From: Nocardioides gansuensis
GTDB lineage: Bacteria > Actinomycetota > Actinomycetes > Propionibacteriales > Nocardioidaceae
Length of the DNA stretch: 64,000 nt
Assembly (NCBI RefSeq): GCF_003076135.1
Contig: NZ_QDGZ01000006.1
Coordinates: 248,001 to 312,000, forward strand
Reading direction: 5' to 3'
Shown here: positions 9,342 through 17,091 of the stretch, one piece after another
How positions within the stretch are numbered: the stretch's first letter is position 1
Layout of the letters: the number at the start of each line of letters is the position of its first letter
Position numbers and translations under genes: made by a program
The notes under the pieces: generated by a model
Seen by the model: only the letters and a program-made list of their open reading frames with translations
What the model was told of the DNA's origin: nothing
The model's database searches: none

Positions 9342-10463
9342 ATGGTCGACGAGTCCCTCAAGCGATCCCCCCTGCACGACCGCCACGAGGCGCTGGGCGC
9401 CAGGTTCGCGGAGTTCGGCGGGTGGCTGATGCCGCTGGAGTTCTCCGCCGGCGTGGTCAAGGAGCACACCGCGGTCCGCGAGGCCGTCGGCGTCTTCGAC
9501 GTCAGCCACCTCGGCAAGGCGATGGTCACCGGGACCGGTGCCGCGGCGTACGTCAACGACACGCTGACCAACGACCTGCGCAAGATCCACCCGGGCAAGG
9601 CGCAGTACACGCTGTGCTGCGACGAGCAGACCGGCGGCATCGTCGACGACCTGATCGCCTACTACCAGGACGACGAGCACGTGCTGCTCGTCCCGAACGC
9701 CGCCAACACCGCGGAGGTCGTGCGCCGGCTCCGGGAGCAGGCCCCCGACGGGGTGCAGGTCACCGACCACCACGACGACTACGCCGTGCTCGCGGTGCAG
9801 GGCACGAAGTCCGACGAGGTGCTGGCGAAGGTCGGCCTCCCGGTCGGCCACGAGTACATGTCCTTCGTCGAGGCCGGGCTGCCCGACCTGCTGGGGGAGA
9901 CCGCCGTCGTGGTGTGCCGCACCGGCTATACCGGCGAGCGCGGCTACGAGCTGGTCGTGCGCAACGACGGCGCCGTCGCCCTGTGGGACGCCATCCTCGC
10001 GGCCGGCGAGGAGCACGGGATCCTGCCGTGCGGCCTGGGCTCGCGCGACACGCTGCGCACGGAGATGGGCTACCCGCTCCACGGCCAGGACATCAGCCTC
10101 GACGTCACGCCCGTGCAGGCCGGCCTCTCCTGGGCGGTCGGCTGGCAGAAGGACACGTTCTGGGGCAAGGACGCGCTGGTCGCGGAGAAGGAGGCCGGGC
10201 CCAAGCGCCGGCTCCGCGGCCTCGTGGCCGTCGAGCGTGGCATCCCGCGACCCGGCATGGGGGTCACGCTGACCCAGGACATCCCGCTGTGCGACATCAC
10301 CTCCGGCACCTTCTCCCCGACCCTGAAGAAGGGCATCGGCCTGGCGCTCGTGCCGACGATGGTGGCCGACGACGCGCAGGTGGGCGTCGACATCCGGGGC
10401 CGCCGCGAGATCTTCCAGCTCGTCGACCCGCCGTTCGTCCACCCCTCGGTGAAGGAGTCCTGA
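9342..10463 (+). CDS. gcvT: Aminomethyltransferase (glycine cleavage T protein)
   Basis: T protein of the glycine cleavage system: takes the aminomethyl group from the lipoyl H protein, releases ammonia and gives 5,10-methylenetetrahydrofolate. N-terminal LHDRHEALGARFAEFGGWLMP and the VGVFDVSHLGK motif are characteristic, as is the C-terminal SGTFSPTLKKGIGLALV. 373 residues is normal. GcvH and GcvP are not in the window. The product feeds one-carbon pools also used by thyA and glyA here. The stop overlaps the next gene by one base (TGATG). Confidence 0.95.
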   Translation: MVDESLKRSPLHDRHEALGARFAEFGGWLMPLEFSAGVVKEHTAVREAVGVFDVSHLGKAMVTGTGAAAYVNDTLTNDLRKIHPGKAQYTLCCDEQTGGIVDDLIAYYQDDEHVLLVPNAANTAEVVRRLREQAPDGVQVTDHHDDYAVLAVQGTKSDEVLAKVGLPVGHEYMSFVEAGLPDLLGETAVVVCRTGYTGERGYELVVRNDGAVALWDAILAAGEEHGILPCGLGSRDTLRTEMGYPLHGQDISLDVTPVQAGLSWAVGWQKDTFWGKDALVAEKEAGPKRRLRGLVAVERGIPRPGMGVTLTQDIPLCDITSGTFSPTLKKGIGLALVPTMVADDAQVGVDIRGRREIFQLVDPPFVHPSVKES

Positions 10464-10714
10464 TGCTGCCCGACCCGCCGCCCACCTTCCGCCCGCCTGC
10501 CCCGCAGGAGCGGCCCTGGCGGTGGCGCCTCGAGGACGCCTCCGGCCAGGAGGTGCGGGTCGAGGGCCACAGTGGCCAGCGGTTCGCGAGCCAGGCGGAC
10601 GCGGAGTCCTGGGTGGGGGAGATCTGGGCCGAGCTCGCCGAGCACGGTGTCGACGCGGTCACGCTGTTCGAACACGACCGCAAGGTCTACGGGCCGATGT
10701 CGCTGCACGCCTGA
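10463..10714 (+). CDS. Small conserved acidic protein downstream of gcvT
   Basis: An 83-residue protein with Pro-rich start (PDPPPTFRPPAPQERPW) followed by WRWRLEDASGQEV and SWVGEIWAELAEHGVDAVTL. It looks like a small single alpha/beta unit with no known active site; I do not recognise the function. Its ATG overlaps the gcvT stop, so it is translationally coupled to gcvT. Confidence 0.75.
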   Translation: MLPDPPPTFRPPAPQERPWRWRLEDASGQEVRVEGHSGQRFASQADAESWVGEIWAELAEHGVDAVTLFEHDRKVYGPMSLHA

Positions 10715-10771
10715 GGGCGGGCTGCAGGCACACCTCCTCGCCGACACGCCGTACGGCCCTGCGCTGGCAAT

Positions 10772-10792
10772 AGTCTAGTAAATCAGTAGACT
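10772..10792 (+). promoter_or_regulatory. Palindromic operator overlapping -10 of the SfnB-type gene
   Basis: AGTCTA (10772-10777) and TAGACT (10787-10792) form a perfect 6-bp inverted repeat with 9-base spacer in an AT-rich patch. TAGACT is also the apparent -10, 7 bases before ATG 10800, so a bound regulator would block RNA polymerase. Confidence 0.5.
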
Positions 10793-10799
10793 TTCTGCC

Positions 10800-12047
10800 A
10801 TGAGCAACCTGAGCATCGTCGACGAGCCGACCACAGAGGGCCACGCAGCCCGCATCCGCGACGCCGGGCACGCGCTGGCCGTCGCCACCACCCTCGCCGC
10901 CAGGTTCGCCGAGCGCGCCTCGGAGCGCGACCGCGATCGCAGGCTCCCGCACGTCGAGATCGGCCAGCTCGCTGACTCGGGCCTGCTCGCGATCACCGTC
11001 CCTGCGGAGTACGGCGGGATCGAGCTGCCGCCGAGCACGGTGGCCGAGGTGCTCGCGCGGCTCGCGGCGACCGACGCCAACATCGCCCAGATCCCGCACA
11101 GCCACTTCGTCTACGCCAACCTGCTGCGCGTCGCGGGCTCGGAGGCCCAGCGCGAGCGCCTCTTCAGCGCGCTCCTCGCCGGCAAGGTGATGGCCAACGC
11201 CCAGTCGGAGCGCGGCGGCAAGGACGTCACCGACATCGCCACGACGCTCACCGCCGACCAGGACGGCCGACTGCGCCTCGACGGCACGAAGTACTACTGC
11301 ACCGGCACGCTCTTCGCCGACGTCGTCCCCGTGCTGGCCCGTCTCGACGACCCGCACCAGGCCACCGACATCCCCGAGGGCGACGTGATCGTGCTGCTGC
11401 CGGCGGTCGTCGACGGCATCGCGATCCGGGACGACTGGGACGCGGTCGGCCAGCGGTGCACGGCCAGCGGCACCGTCGTGCTGGAGGCCGTGCAGGTCAG
11501 CCGGGACTGGGTCGTGCCGCGGCACAGGGCGTTCGACTCGCCCAACGGCTACGGCGCCTTCGCCCAGCTGATGCATGCGGCGATCGACGTCGGCATCGCC
11601 CGCGGCGCCCTCGAGGCGGCGGCGGAGTTCGTCCGGACGAGCGCGCGGCCGTGGTTCGAGGCCGAGGTGGAGCGGGCCGTCGACGACCCGCTCACCGTGC
11701 AGCGGATGGGGGAGCTCAGTGTCGAGGTGACCGTCGCGGAGGCCGTGCTGGAGCGGGCCGGCCGCGCCGTGGACCGCGTCTTCGACGCGCCGACGGAGGC
11801 GCACGCAGTGGCTGCATCCCTCGAGGTGGCCGCAGCCAAGGTAGTCTCCGAGCGCGCGTCGCTGGCGGTCAGCACGGGTCTCTTCGAGGTCGGCGGCACC
11901 CGGGCGGCAGCGGGGCGCACGCGCCTCGACCGATTCTGGCGCAATGCCCGCACGCACACCCTCCACGACCCCTCGCGGTGGAAGCTGCAGCACCTCGGGC
12001 GACACGTGCTCACCGGTCAGCGCCCGCCGGTCCACGGGGTGATCTGA
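10800..12047 (+). CDS. SfnB/DszC-type flavin-dependent acyl-CoA dehydrogenase family oxidoreductase
   Basis: 415 residues with the acyl-CoA dehydrogenase fold: all-helical N-terminal part, a middle FMN/substrate segment (NAQSERGGKDVTDI, then GTKYYCTG), and a C-terminal helical part ending in FWRNARTHTLHDP, the signature of the SfnB/DszC/C1-like branch that includes organosulfur monooxygenases rather than true acyl-CoA dehydrogenases. The likely role is oxidation of small sulfur compounds such as sulfones for sulfur acquisition, inferred from family only. It has its own promoter with a palindrome; PhzF follows after 7 bases. Confidence 0.8.
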   Translation: MSNLSIVDEPTTEGHAARIRDAGHALAVATTLAARFAERASERDRDRRLPHVEIGQLADSGLLAITVPAEYGGIELPPSTVAEVLARLAATDANIAQIPHSHFVYANLLRVAGSEAQRERLFSALLAGKVMANAQSERGGKDVTDIATTLTADQDGRLRLDGTKYYCTGTLFADVVPVLARLDDPHQATDIPEGDVIVLLPAVVDGIAIRDDWDAVGQRCTASGTVVLEAVQVSRDWVVPRHRAFDSPNGYGAFAQLMHAAIDVGIARGALEAAAEFVRTSARPWFEAEVERAVDDPLTVQRMGELSVEVTVAEAVLERAGRAVDRVFDAPTEAHAVAASLEVAAAKVVSERASLAVSTGLFEVGGTRAAAGRTRLDRFWRNARTHTLHDPSRWKLQHLGRHVLTGQRPPVHGVI

Positions 12048-12054
12048 TACGGGC

Positions 12055-12888
12055 ATGCTGCGCCCTTTCCGACAGGTCGACGTGTTCTCAGAAGATCCGC
12101 TCTGCGGCAACCCCGTTGCGGTGGTGCACGAGGAGCAGGGGGGGATCAGCGACGAGCAGATGGCCGCGTTCGCCCGGTGGACCAACCTGAGCGAGACGAC
12201 GTTCCTGCTGCCGCCGACCACCGACCAGGCCGACTACCGGCTCCGCATCTTCACTCCCGACGAGGAGCTGCCGTTCGCGGGGCACCCGACGATCGGGTCG
12301 GCACACGCCTGGCTCGAGGCGGGTGGTGCGCCGCGTTCACCGGGCACGGTCGTGCAGGAGTGCGGCGTCGGCCTGGTGACGGTGCGGCTGGGGGAGCGGC
12401 TCGCGTTCGCCGCCCCTCCGCTCATCCGGTCCGGTCCCGTCGACAGCTCCGACCTCACGCGCATCGCCCGGGTCCTGCGGGTGCGCGAGGAGGAGATCCT
12501 CGACTCCGCCTGGATCGACAACGGTCCCGGCTGGATCGGCGTCGTGCTGCGCGACGCCGACGCGGTCCTGGCCCTGCAGCCCGACTGGGCCGCCTTCGGC
12601 GATCTCAAGGTGGGCGTGGTGGGCCCCCGCGAGGGCGGCGACACGGCCTGTGAGGTCCGGGCGTTCTGCCCGGGCCTGGGCATCACCGAGGACCCGGTCA
12701 CCGGCTCGCTCAACGCCGGCCTGGGACAGTGGCTGGCAGGCAGCCTGCTGCCCACGTCGTACGTCGCGGCGCAGGGCACGGCCCTGGGCCGAGCCGGCCG
12801 GGTGCACGTCGAGCGGGACGGCGACACGGTGTGGGTCGGCGGCGACGCGACGACCACGATCGCCGGAACGGTGGACCTGCGCGAGTAG
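12055..12888 (+). CDS. PhzF family isomerase/epimerase-like protein
   Basis: 277 residues with the PhzF double diaminopimelate-epimerase-like fold. N-terminal [20 protein letters not shown], catalytic Glu E47 in [28 protein letters not shown], and the second-half motif [13 protein letters not shown] are family hallmarks. PhzF itself isomerises a phenazine precursor, but most homologues have unknown substrates and no phenazine genes are nearby. Close to the preceding oxidoreductase, with which it may be co-transcribed. Its TAG stop forms the first bases of the thyA -10. Confidence 0.85.
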   Translation: MLRPFRQVDVFSEDPLCGNPVAVVHEEQGGISDEQMAAFARWTNLSETTFLLPPTTDQADYRLRIFTPDEELPFAGHPTIGSAHAWLEAGGAPRSPGTVVQECGVGLVTVRLGERLAFAAPPLIRSGPVDSSDLTRIARVLRVREEEILDSAWIDNGPGWIGVVLRDADAVLALQPDWAAFGDLKVGVVGPREGGDTACEVRAFCPGLGITEDPVTGSLNAGLGQWLAGSLLPTSYVAAQGTALGRAGRVHVERDGDTVWVGGDATTTIAGTVDLRE

Positions 12889-12891
12889 CCT
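12886..12891 (+). promoter_or_regulatory. Probable -10 of leaderless thyA promoter
   Basis: TAGCCT, 7 bases before ATG 12899. Its TAG is at the same time the stop codon of the phzF-like gene. Confidence 0.5.
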
Positions 12892-12898
12892 GACCGCC

Positions 12899-13711
12899 AT
12901 GCAGTCCTATCTCGACCTCCTCCGGCGCATCCTCGACGAGGGCGTGGAGAAGTCCGACCGCACCGGCACCGGCACGCTCAGCGTCTTCGGCCACCAGACG
13001 CGCTTCGACCTGCGCGCCGGCTTCCCGCTGGTGACGACCAAGAAGGTGCACACGCGGTCGGTCTTCGGGGAGCTGCTCTGGTTCCTCCGGGGCGACACCA
13101 ACGTCAAGTGGCTGCAGGACCGCGGCATCACGATCTGGGACGAGTGGGCCGACGCAGACGGAGACCTGGGTCCGATCTACGGCTACCAGTGGCGGTCGTG
13201 GCCGGCCCCCGACGGCCGGCACATCGACCAGCTGGCGCAGCTGGTCGACAACCTGCGCCGCGACCCCGACAGCCGGCGCCACATCGTGAGCGCCTGGAAC
13301 GTCGCCGACATCCCCGACATGGCGCTCGCGCCGTGCCACACGCTGTTCCAGTTCTACGTCGCGCCCGCGCCGGACGGCGGACCCGGCCGGCTCTCGTGCC
13401 AGCTCTACCAGCGCAGCGCCGACGTCTTCCTGGGCGTGCCGTTCAACATCGCCTCCTACGCGCTGCTGACCCACATGGTGGCCCAGGTGGTCGGGCTCGA
13501 GGTGGGCGACTTCGTGCACACCCTCGGCGACGCGCACCTCTACACCAACCACGTCGAGCAGGCGCGCCTCCAGCTGACCCGCGAGCCGCGCGCCCTGCCG
13601 ACGCTCTGGCTCAACCCCGAGATCACCGACCTCGACGCGTTCGACCTCGACGACATCCGGGTCGAGGGCTACGACCCGCACCCCGCCATCAAGGCTCCCA
13701 TTGCGGTCTGA
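12899..13711 (+). CDS. thyA: Thymidylate synthase
   Basis: Converts dUMP and methylenetetrahydrofolate to dTMP and dihydrofolate. Seen: [13 protein letters not shown] near the N-terminus, nucleophile C146 in [11 protein letters not shown], the folate/dUMP segment [20 protein letters not shown], and HLYTNHVEQ. 270 residues is close to the E. coli length. dihydrofolate made here is recycled by the adjacent folA, a classic pairing. Leaderless start at ATG 12899. Confidence 0.97.
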   Translation: MQSYLDLLRRILDEGVEKSDRTGTGTLSVFGHQTRFDLRAGFPLVTTKKVHTRSVFGELLWFLRGDTNVKWLQDRGITIWDEWADADGDLGPIYGYQWRSWPAPDGRHIDQLAQLVDNLRRDPDSRRHIVSAWNVADIPDMALAPCHTLFQFYVAPAPDGGPGRLSCQLYQRSADVFLGVPFNIASYALLTHMVAQVVGLEVGDFVHTLGDAHLYTNHVEQARLQLTREPRALPTLWLNPEITDLDAFDLDDIRVEGYDPHPAIKAPIAV

Positions 13712-13714
13712 GCC

Positions 13715-13735
13715 GGTCTCGACTCCGCTCGACCA
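13715..13735. repeat. Short member of the TGGTCGAG...CGAGACC repeat family
   Basis: GGTCTCGACTCCGCTCGACC sits 3 bases after the thyA stop and before the likely folA start. Its reverse complement matches the unit at 58281-58300 (GATCGAGCGAAGTCGAGATC) and the outer arms of the repeat at 7731-7780. Confidence 0.65.
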
Positions 13736-13751
13736 GCCGCGGGAGCGCGTC

Positions 13752-14222
13752 GTGGTCGTCGCGGCGTACGCCGAGAACCGGGTCATCGGCGACCACGGCC
13801 GGATCCCCTGGCACATCCCCGAGGACTTCGCGCACTTCAAGGCGGTCACCCTCGGGCACACGCTGGTGATGGGGCGGGCGACCTGGGACTCGATCGGCAG
13901 GCCGCTGCCCGGCCGCACGACCGTCGTCGTCACCCGCGATCCCGGGTGGACGGCGGGGGAGCACGCCGACCGGGTGCACGTCGCCCTCTCGCTGGAGTCG
14001 GCCCTGGAGCTGGCCGCCGGCCTGCCAGGCGACACCGTGGTCGCCGGCGGCACGCAGATCTACGAGCAGGCGATGCCGTGGGCCACCCACATGGTGCTCA
14101 CGGAGGTGCACCTCGAGCCGGCCGGGGACGCGCACTTCCCGACCTTCCCGCCGGGGGAGTGGCGGGAGGTCAGGCGCGAGCCCGGGCCCGGGCTCGAGTG
14201 GGTCTGGTGGGAGCGGGTCTGA
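13752..14222 (+). CDS. folA: Dihydrofolate reductase
   Basis: NADPH-dependent reduction of dihydrofolate. Core motifs: VAAYAENRVIGDHGRIPWHIPEDFAHF split over the N-terminus (Trp and catalytic acidic residue region), VMGRATWDSIGRPLPGRTTVV, and GGTQIYEQAM. I chose GTG 13752, with GGGAG 6 bases upstream, giving the usual length of 156 residues. A longer frame back to TTG 13701 would overlap thyA and translate the short dispersed repeat, so it is unlikely. Confidence 0.93.
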   Translation: MVVAAYAENRVIGDHGRIPWHIPEDFAHFKAVTLGHTLVMGRATWDSIGRPLPGRTTVVVTRDPGWTAGEHADRVHVALSLESALELAAGLPGDTVVAGGTQIYEQAMPWATHMVLTEVHLEPAGDAHFPTFPPGEWREVRREPGPGLEWVWWERV

Positions 14223-14223
14223 G

Positions 14224-14358
14224 CTAGGTGCGCGCCGACCGGTGGATCTCCTTCTCCACCGCCTTCGCGAGGTCGGAGACCAGCCGGGAGTGCCAGCGCT
14301 CGTGGGCGGCGAGGTCGCTGACCAGCGCCTTGCAGTCGGGGCAGGTGTCGGATGCCAT
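14224..14358 (-). CDS. 44-residue Zn-ribbon-like protein with extended Shine-Dalgarno
   Basis: A tiny protein starting MASDTCPDCKALVSDL, with CxxC and then a HERWH segment that could complete a Cys2His2-like metal site. I do not know the function. The upstream sequence AAGGAGGTGATC (14362-14373 on the minus strand) matches the 3' end of 16S rRNA over 12 bases, which argues strongly that it is translated and at high initiation rate. Convergent with folA (stop codons 1 base apart) and divergent from dapA. Confidence 0.7.
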   Translation of the reverse strand: MASDTCPDCKALVSDLAAHERWHSRLVSDLAKAVEKEIHRSART

Positions 14359-14451
14359 CAAGATCACCTCCTTGCCTCCAGAGTGCTCCCCGGACGGTGG
14401 CGCAGCAACCCACCCGCGCGCCGCGAGGCGGGGCGTGGGGCGCCGGCGGGA

Positions 14452-14457
14452 TAGCCT
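14452..14457 (+). promoter_or_regulatory. Probable -10 of leaderless dapA promoter
   Basis: TAGCCT, 6 bases before ATG 14464, same layout as thyA. Confidence 0.5.
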
Positions 14458-14463
14458 GACCCC

Positions 14464-15357
14464 ATGACGTCTGCAGCACCCTTCGGGCGGATCCTGACCG
14501 CCATGGCGACCGCCTTCCACGAGGACGGGTCGCTCGACCTCGACGGCACTGCCCGAATCGCCGCCCACCTGGTCGACCACGGCCACGACGGCCTCGTCGT
14601 CAGCGGCACCACGGGCGAGGCCCCCACGACCTCCATCGAGGAGGACGGCCGCATCCTCCAGGCGGTCAGGGACGCCGTGGGCGACCGGGCGACGATCGTC
14701 GCGGGTGTCGGCACCAACACCACCACCCACTCGGTCGAGCTGGCCCAGCAGGCGGCCAAGATCGGCGCCGACGGGCTGCTGCTCGTCACGCCCTACTACA
14801 ACAAGCCCTCGCAGGCAGGCGTGCTCCACCACTTCCGCCAGGTCGTCGAGGCCACCGACGTCCCGGTGATGCTCTACGACGTGCCGGGTCGCACCGGCAC
14901 GACCATCGCCCCGGAGACCTACGCCCGCGCCGCTGAGTGGGACACCGTCGTCGCCGTCAAGGACGCCGTCGGCGACTTCGTCCGCGGAGTGCGCATCGCC
15001 ACCGAGACCGGCATCGCCATCTACTCCGGCGACGACGCCCACAACCTCGGCTGGCTGGCGCACGGTGCCGTCGGCATGGTCTCGGTCGCGGGTCACGCGA
15101 TCGGCGACGACCTCAAGGCGATGACCGAGGCCTTCCTCGCCGGCGACCACGACGCCGCCCTGGCGACGTACATCCGCACGCTTCCCGTCGTCGACGCCAT
15201 CATGGGCGTCCCCAACTACGGCGCCACCACCGCGAAGGCCACCCTGCAGCTGCTGGGTGTCCTCGACAACCGCCACGTCCGCAGCCCGCTCGTCCCCCTG
15301 GACGAGCAGGAGTACGCCGCACTCCGCGCCGCACTCAACGCTGCCGGCCTCCTCTGA
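14464..15357 (+). CDS. dapA: 4-hydroxy-tetrahydrodipicolinate synthase
   Basis: Condenses pyruvate with aspartate semialdehyde, first committed step to lysine and diaminopimelate for peptidoglycan. TIM-barrel class I aldolase motifs: SGTTGEAPTTS, VTPYYNKPSQAG, YDVPGRTG with the proton-relay Tyr, and Schiff-base K166 in VAVKDAVGD. 297 residues is normal. Followed after 26 bases by ribonuclease J, an order seen widely in actinobacteria. Confidence 0.96.
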   Translation: MTSAAPFGRILTAMATAFHEDGSLDLDGTARIAAHLVDHGHDGLVVSGTTGEAPTTSIEEDGRILQAVRDAVGDRATIVAGVGTNTTTHSVELAQQAAKIGADGLLLVTPYYNKPSQAGVLHHFRQVVEATDVPVMLYDVPGRTGTTIAPETYARAAEWDTVVAVKDAVGDFVRGVRIATETGIAIYSGDDAHNLGWLAHGAVGMVSVAGHAIGDDLKAMTEAFLAGDHDAALATYIRTLPVVDAIMGVPNYGATTAKATLQLLGVLDNRHVRSPLVPLDEQEYAALRAALNAAGLL

Positions 15358-15383
15358 GACCCAGAGCAACAGGAAGAAGCACC

Positions 15384-17075
15384 TTGAGCCATCCCCACCC
15401 CGAGCTGTCCGCGCCCGCACCTCTCGAGAAGGGAGCCCTGCGGGTCATCCCGCTGGGGGGCCTCGGGGAGGTGGGCCGCAACATGACGGTCTTCGAGTAC
15501 GACGACCGGTTGCTGATCGTGGACTGCGGGGTGCTCTTCCCGGAGGACCACCACCCCGGCGTCGACCTGATCCTGCCCGACTTCGCAGCGATCCGGGACC
15601 GGCTGGACAAGGTGGAGGCCCTGGTCCTCACCCACGGCCACGAGGATCACATCGGCGCGACGCCCTACCTCCTGCGCGAGCGCGGCGACATCCCGCTGGT
15701 GGGCTCCGAGCTCACCCTGGCCCTGCTCGGCTCCAAACTGCGAGAGCACCGGCTCAAGGAGACCGTCCACCACGTCGTACGCGAGGGCGACCGGATCTCG
15801 TTCGGCCCGTTCGAGCTCGAGTTCGTCGCGGTCAACCACTCCATCCCCGACGCGCTCGCGGTCGTCATCCGCACCGGCGCCGGCCTGGTGCTGCACACGG
15901 GCGACTTCAAGATGGACCAGCTGCCCCTGGACGGCCGGATCACCGACCTGCGCGCCTTCGCGCGGCTGGGGGAGGAGGGCGTCGACCTCTTCCTGACCGA
16001 CTCCACCAACGCCGAGGTCCCGGGCTTCACCACGTCGGAGCAGAACATCGGCCCCGTGCTCGACCGGGTCTTCCACCAGAGCAAGCAGCGGCTGATCGTG
16101 GCCTGCTTCGCGTCCCACGTCCACCGCGTGCAGCAGGTGCTGGACGCGGCCGTGGCACACGGCCGCAAGGTCGCCTACGTGGGCCGGTCGATGGTCCGCA
16201 ACATGCAGATCGCGCACGACCTCGGCTACCTCACGGTGCCGCCCGGCGTGCTGGTCGACGCCAAGGACCTGGCCGAGCTGCCGCCGGAGCGGCAGGTGCT
16301 GGTCTCGACCGGGTCGCAGGGGGAGCCGCTCAGCGCCCTGAGCCGCATCGCGCAGCGCAACCACCACTTCGTGCACATCGAGGAGGGCGACACCGTCATC
16401 CTCGCGAGCTCGCTCATCCCGGGCAACGAGAACGCCGTCTACCGCGTGATCAACGGCCTCGCCCGCTGGGGCGCGAATGTCGTGCACAAGGGCAACGCCC
16501 TGGTGCACGTCAGCGGCCACGCGAGCGCCGGCGAGCTGCTCTACTGCTACAACATCGTCAAGCCACGCAACGTGCTGCCGGTGCACGGCGAGATCCGCCA
16601 CATGCGCGCCAACGCCGAGCTGGCGAAGGCCACGGGCGTCCCGGCCGACCGGGTCGTGATCGCCGAGGACGGCGTCGTTGTCGACCTGGTCGACGGCGTC
16701 GCGAAGATCGCCGGCAAGGTCGAGTGCGGCTACGTCTTCGTCGACGGCTCCTCCATCGGCGACATCTCCGAGGCCTCGATGAAGGACCGCCGGATCCTCG
16801 GCGAGGAGGGCTTCATCTCGGTCATCCTCGTGGTCGACTCGGTGACCGGGAAGGTGAGCGGCGGGCCCGAGATCCACGCCCGGGGCTTCGCGGAGGACGA
16901 CTCCACCTTCGACGCGATCCGCCAGCCGATCATCGACGCGATCGACCAGGCGATCGCCGACGGGGTCGACGACTCCTACCAGCTGCAGCAGACCGTACGC
17001 CGCGTGGTCGGGCGCTGGGTCAACAAGACCCACCGCCGGCGGCCGATGATCATCCCGGTGGTCGTCGAGGCGTGA
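15384..17075 (+). CDS. rnj: Ribonuclease J
   Basis: Metallo-beta-lactamase/beta-CASP nuclease with 5'-3' exo- and endonuclease activity in RNA processing. Seen: RVIPLGGLGEVGRNM at the N-terminus, zinc motif THGHEDHIGA, later HTGDFKMD, STNAEVPGF, and PVHGEIRHMRANAELA in the beta-CASP part. 563 residues is normal. TTG 15384 was chosen: AGGAAG precedes it, and any longer version runs back into dapA. Confidence 0.95.
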   Translation: MSHPHPELSAPAPLEKGALRVIPLGGLGEVGRNMTVFEYDDRLLIVDCGVLFPEDHHPGVDLILPDFAAIRDRLDKVEALVLTHGHEDHIGATPYLLRERGDIPLVGSELTLALLGSKLREHRLKETVHHVVREGDRISFGPFELEFVAVNHSIPDALAVVIRTGAGLVLHTGDFKMDQLPLDGRITDLRAFARLGEEGVDLFLTDSTNAEVPGFTTSEQNIGPVLDRVFHQSKQRLIVACFASHVHRVQQVLDAAVAHGRKVAYVGRSMVRNMQIAHDLGYLTVPPGVLVDAKDLAELPPERQVLVSTGSQGEPLSALSRIAQRNHHFVHIEEGDTVILASSLIPGNENAVYRVINGLARWGANVVHKGNALVHVSGHASAGELLYCYNIVKPRNVLPVHGEIRHMRANAELAKATGVPADRVVIAEDGVVVDLVDGVAKIAGKVECGYVFVDGSSIGDISEASMKDRRILGEEGFISVILVVDSVTGKVSGGPEIHARGFAEDDSTFDAIRQPIIDAIDQAIADGVDDSYQLQQTVRRVVGRWVNKTHRRRPMIIPVVVEA

Positions 17076-17091
17076 GGGGGCATGGGGGCAG

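Noticed and set aside
13701..13751. Upstream TTG start for folA
   Set aside because: It would overlap thyA and translate the dispersed repeat; GTG 13752 with GGGAG gives normal family length.
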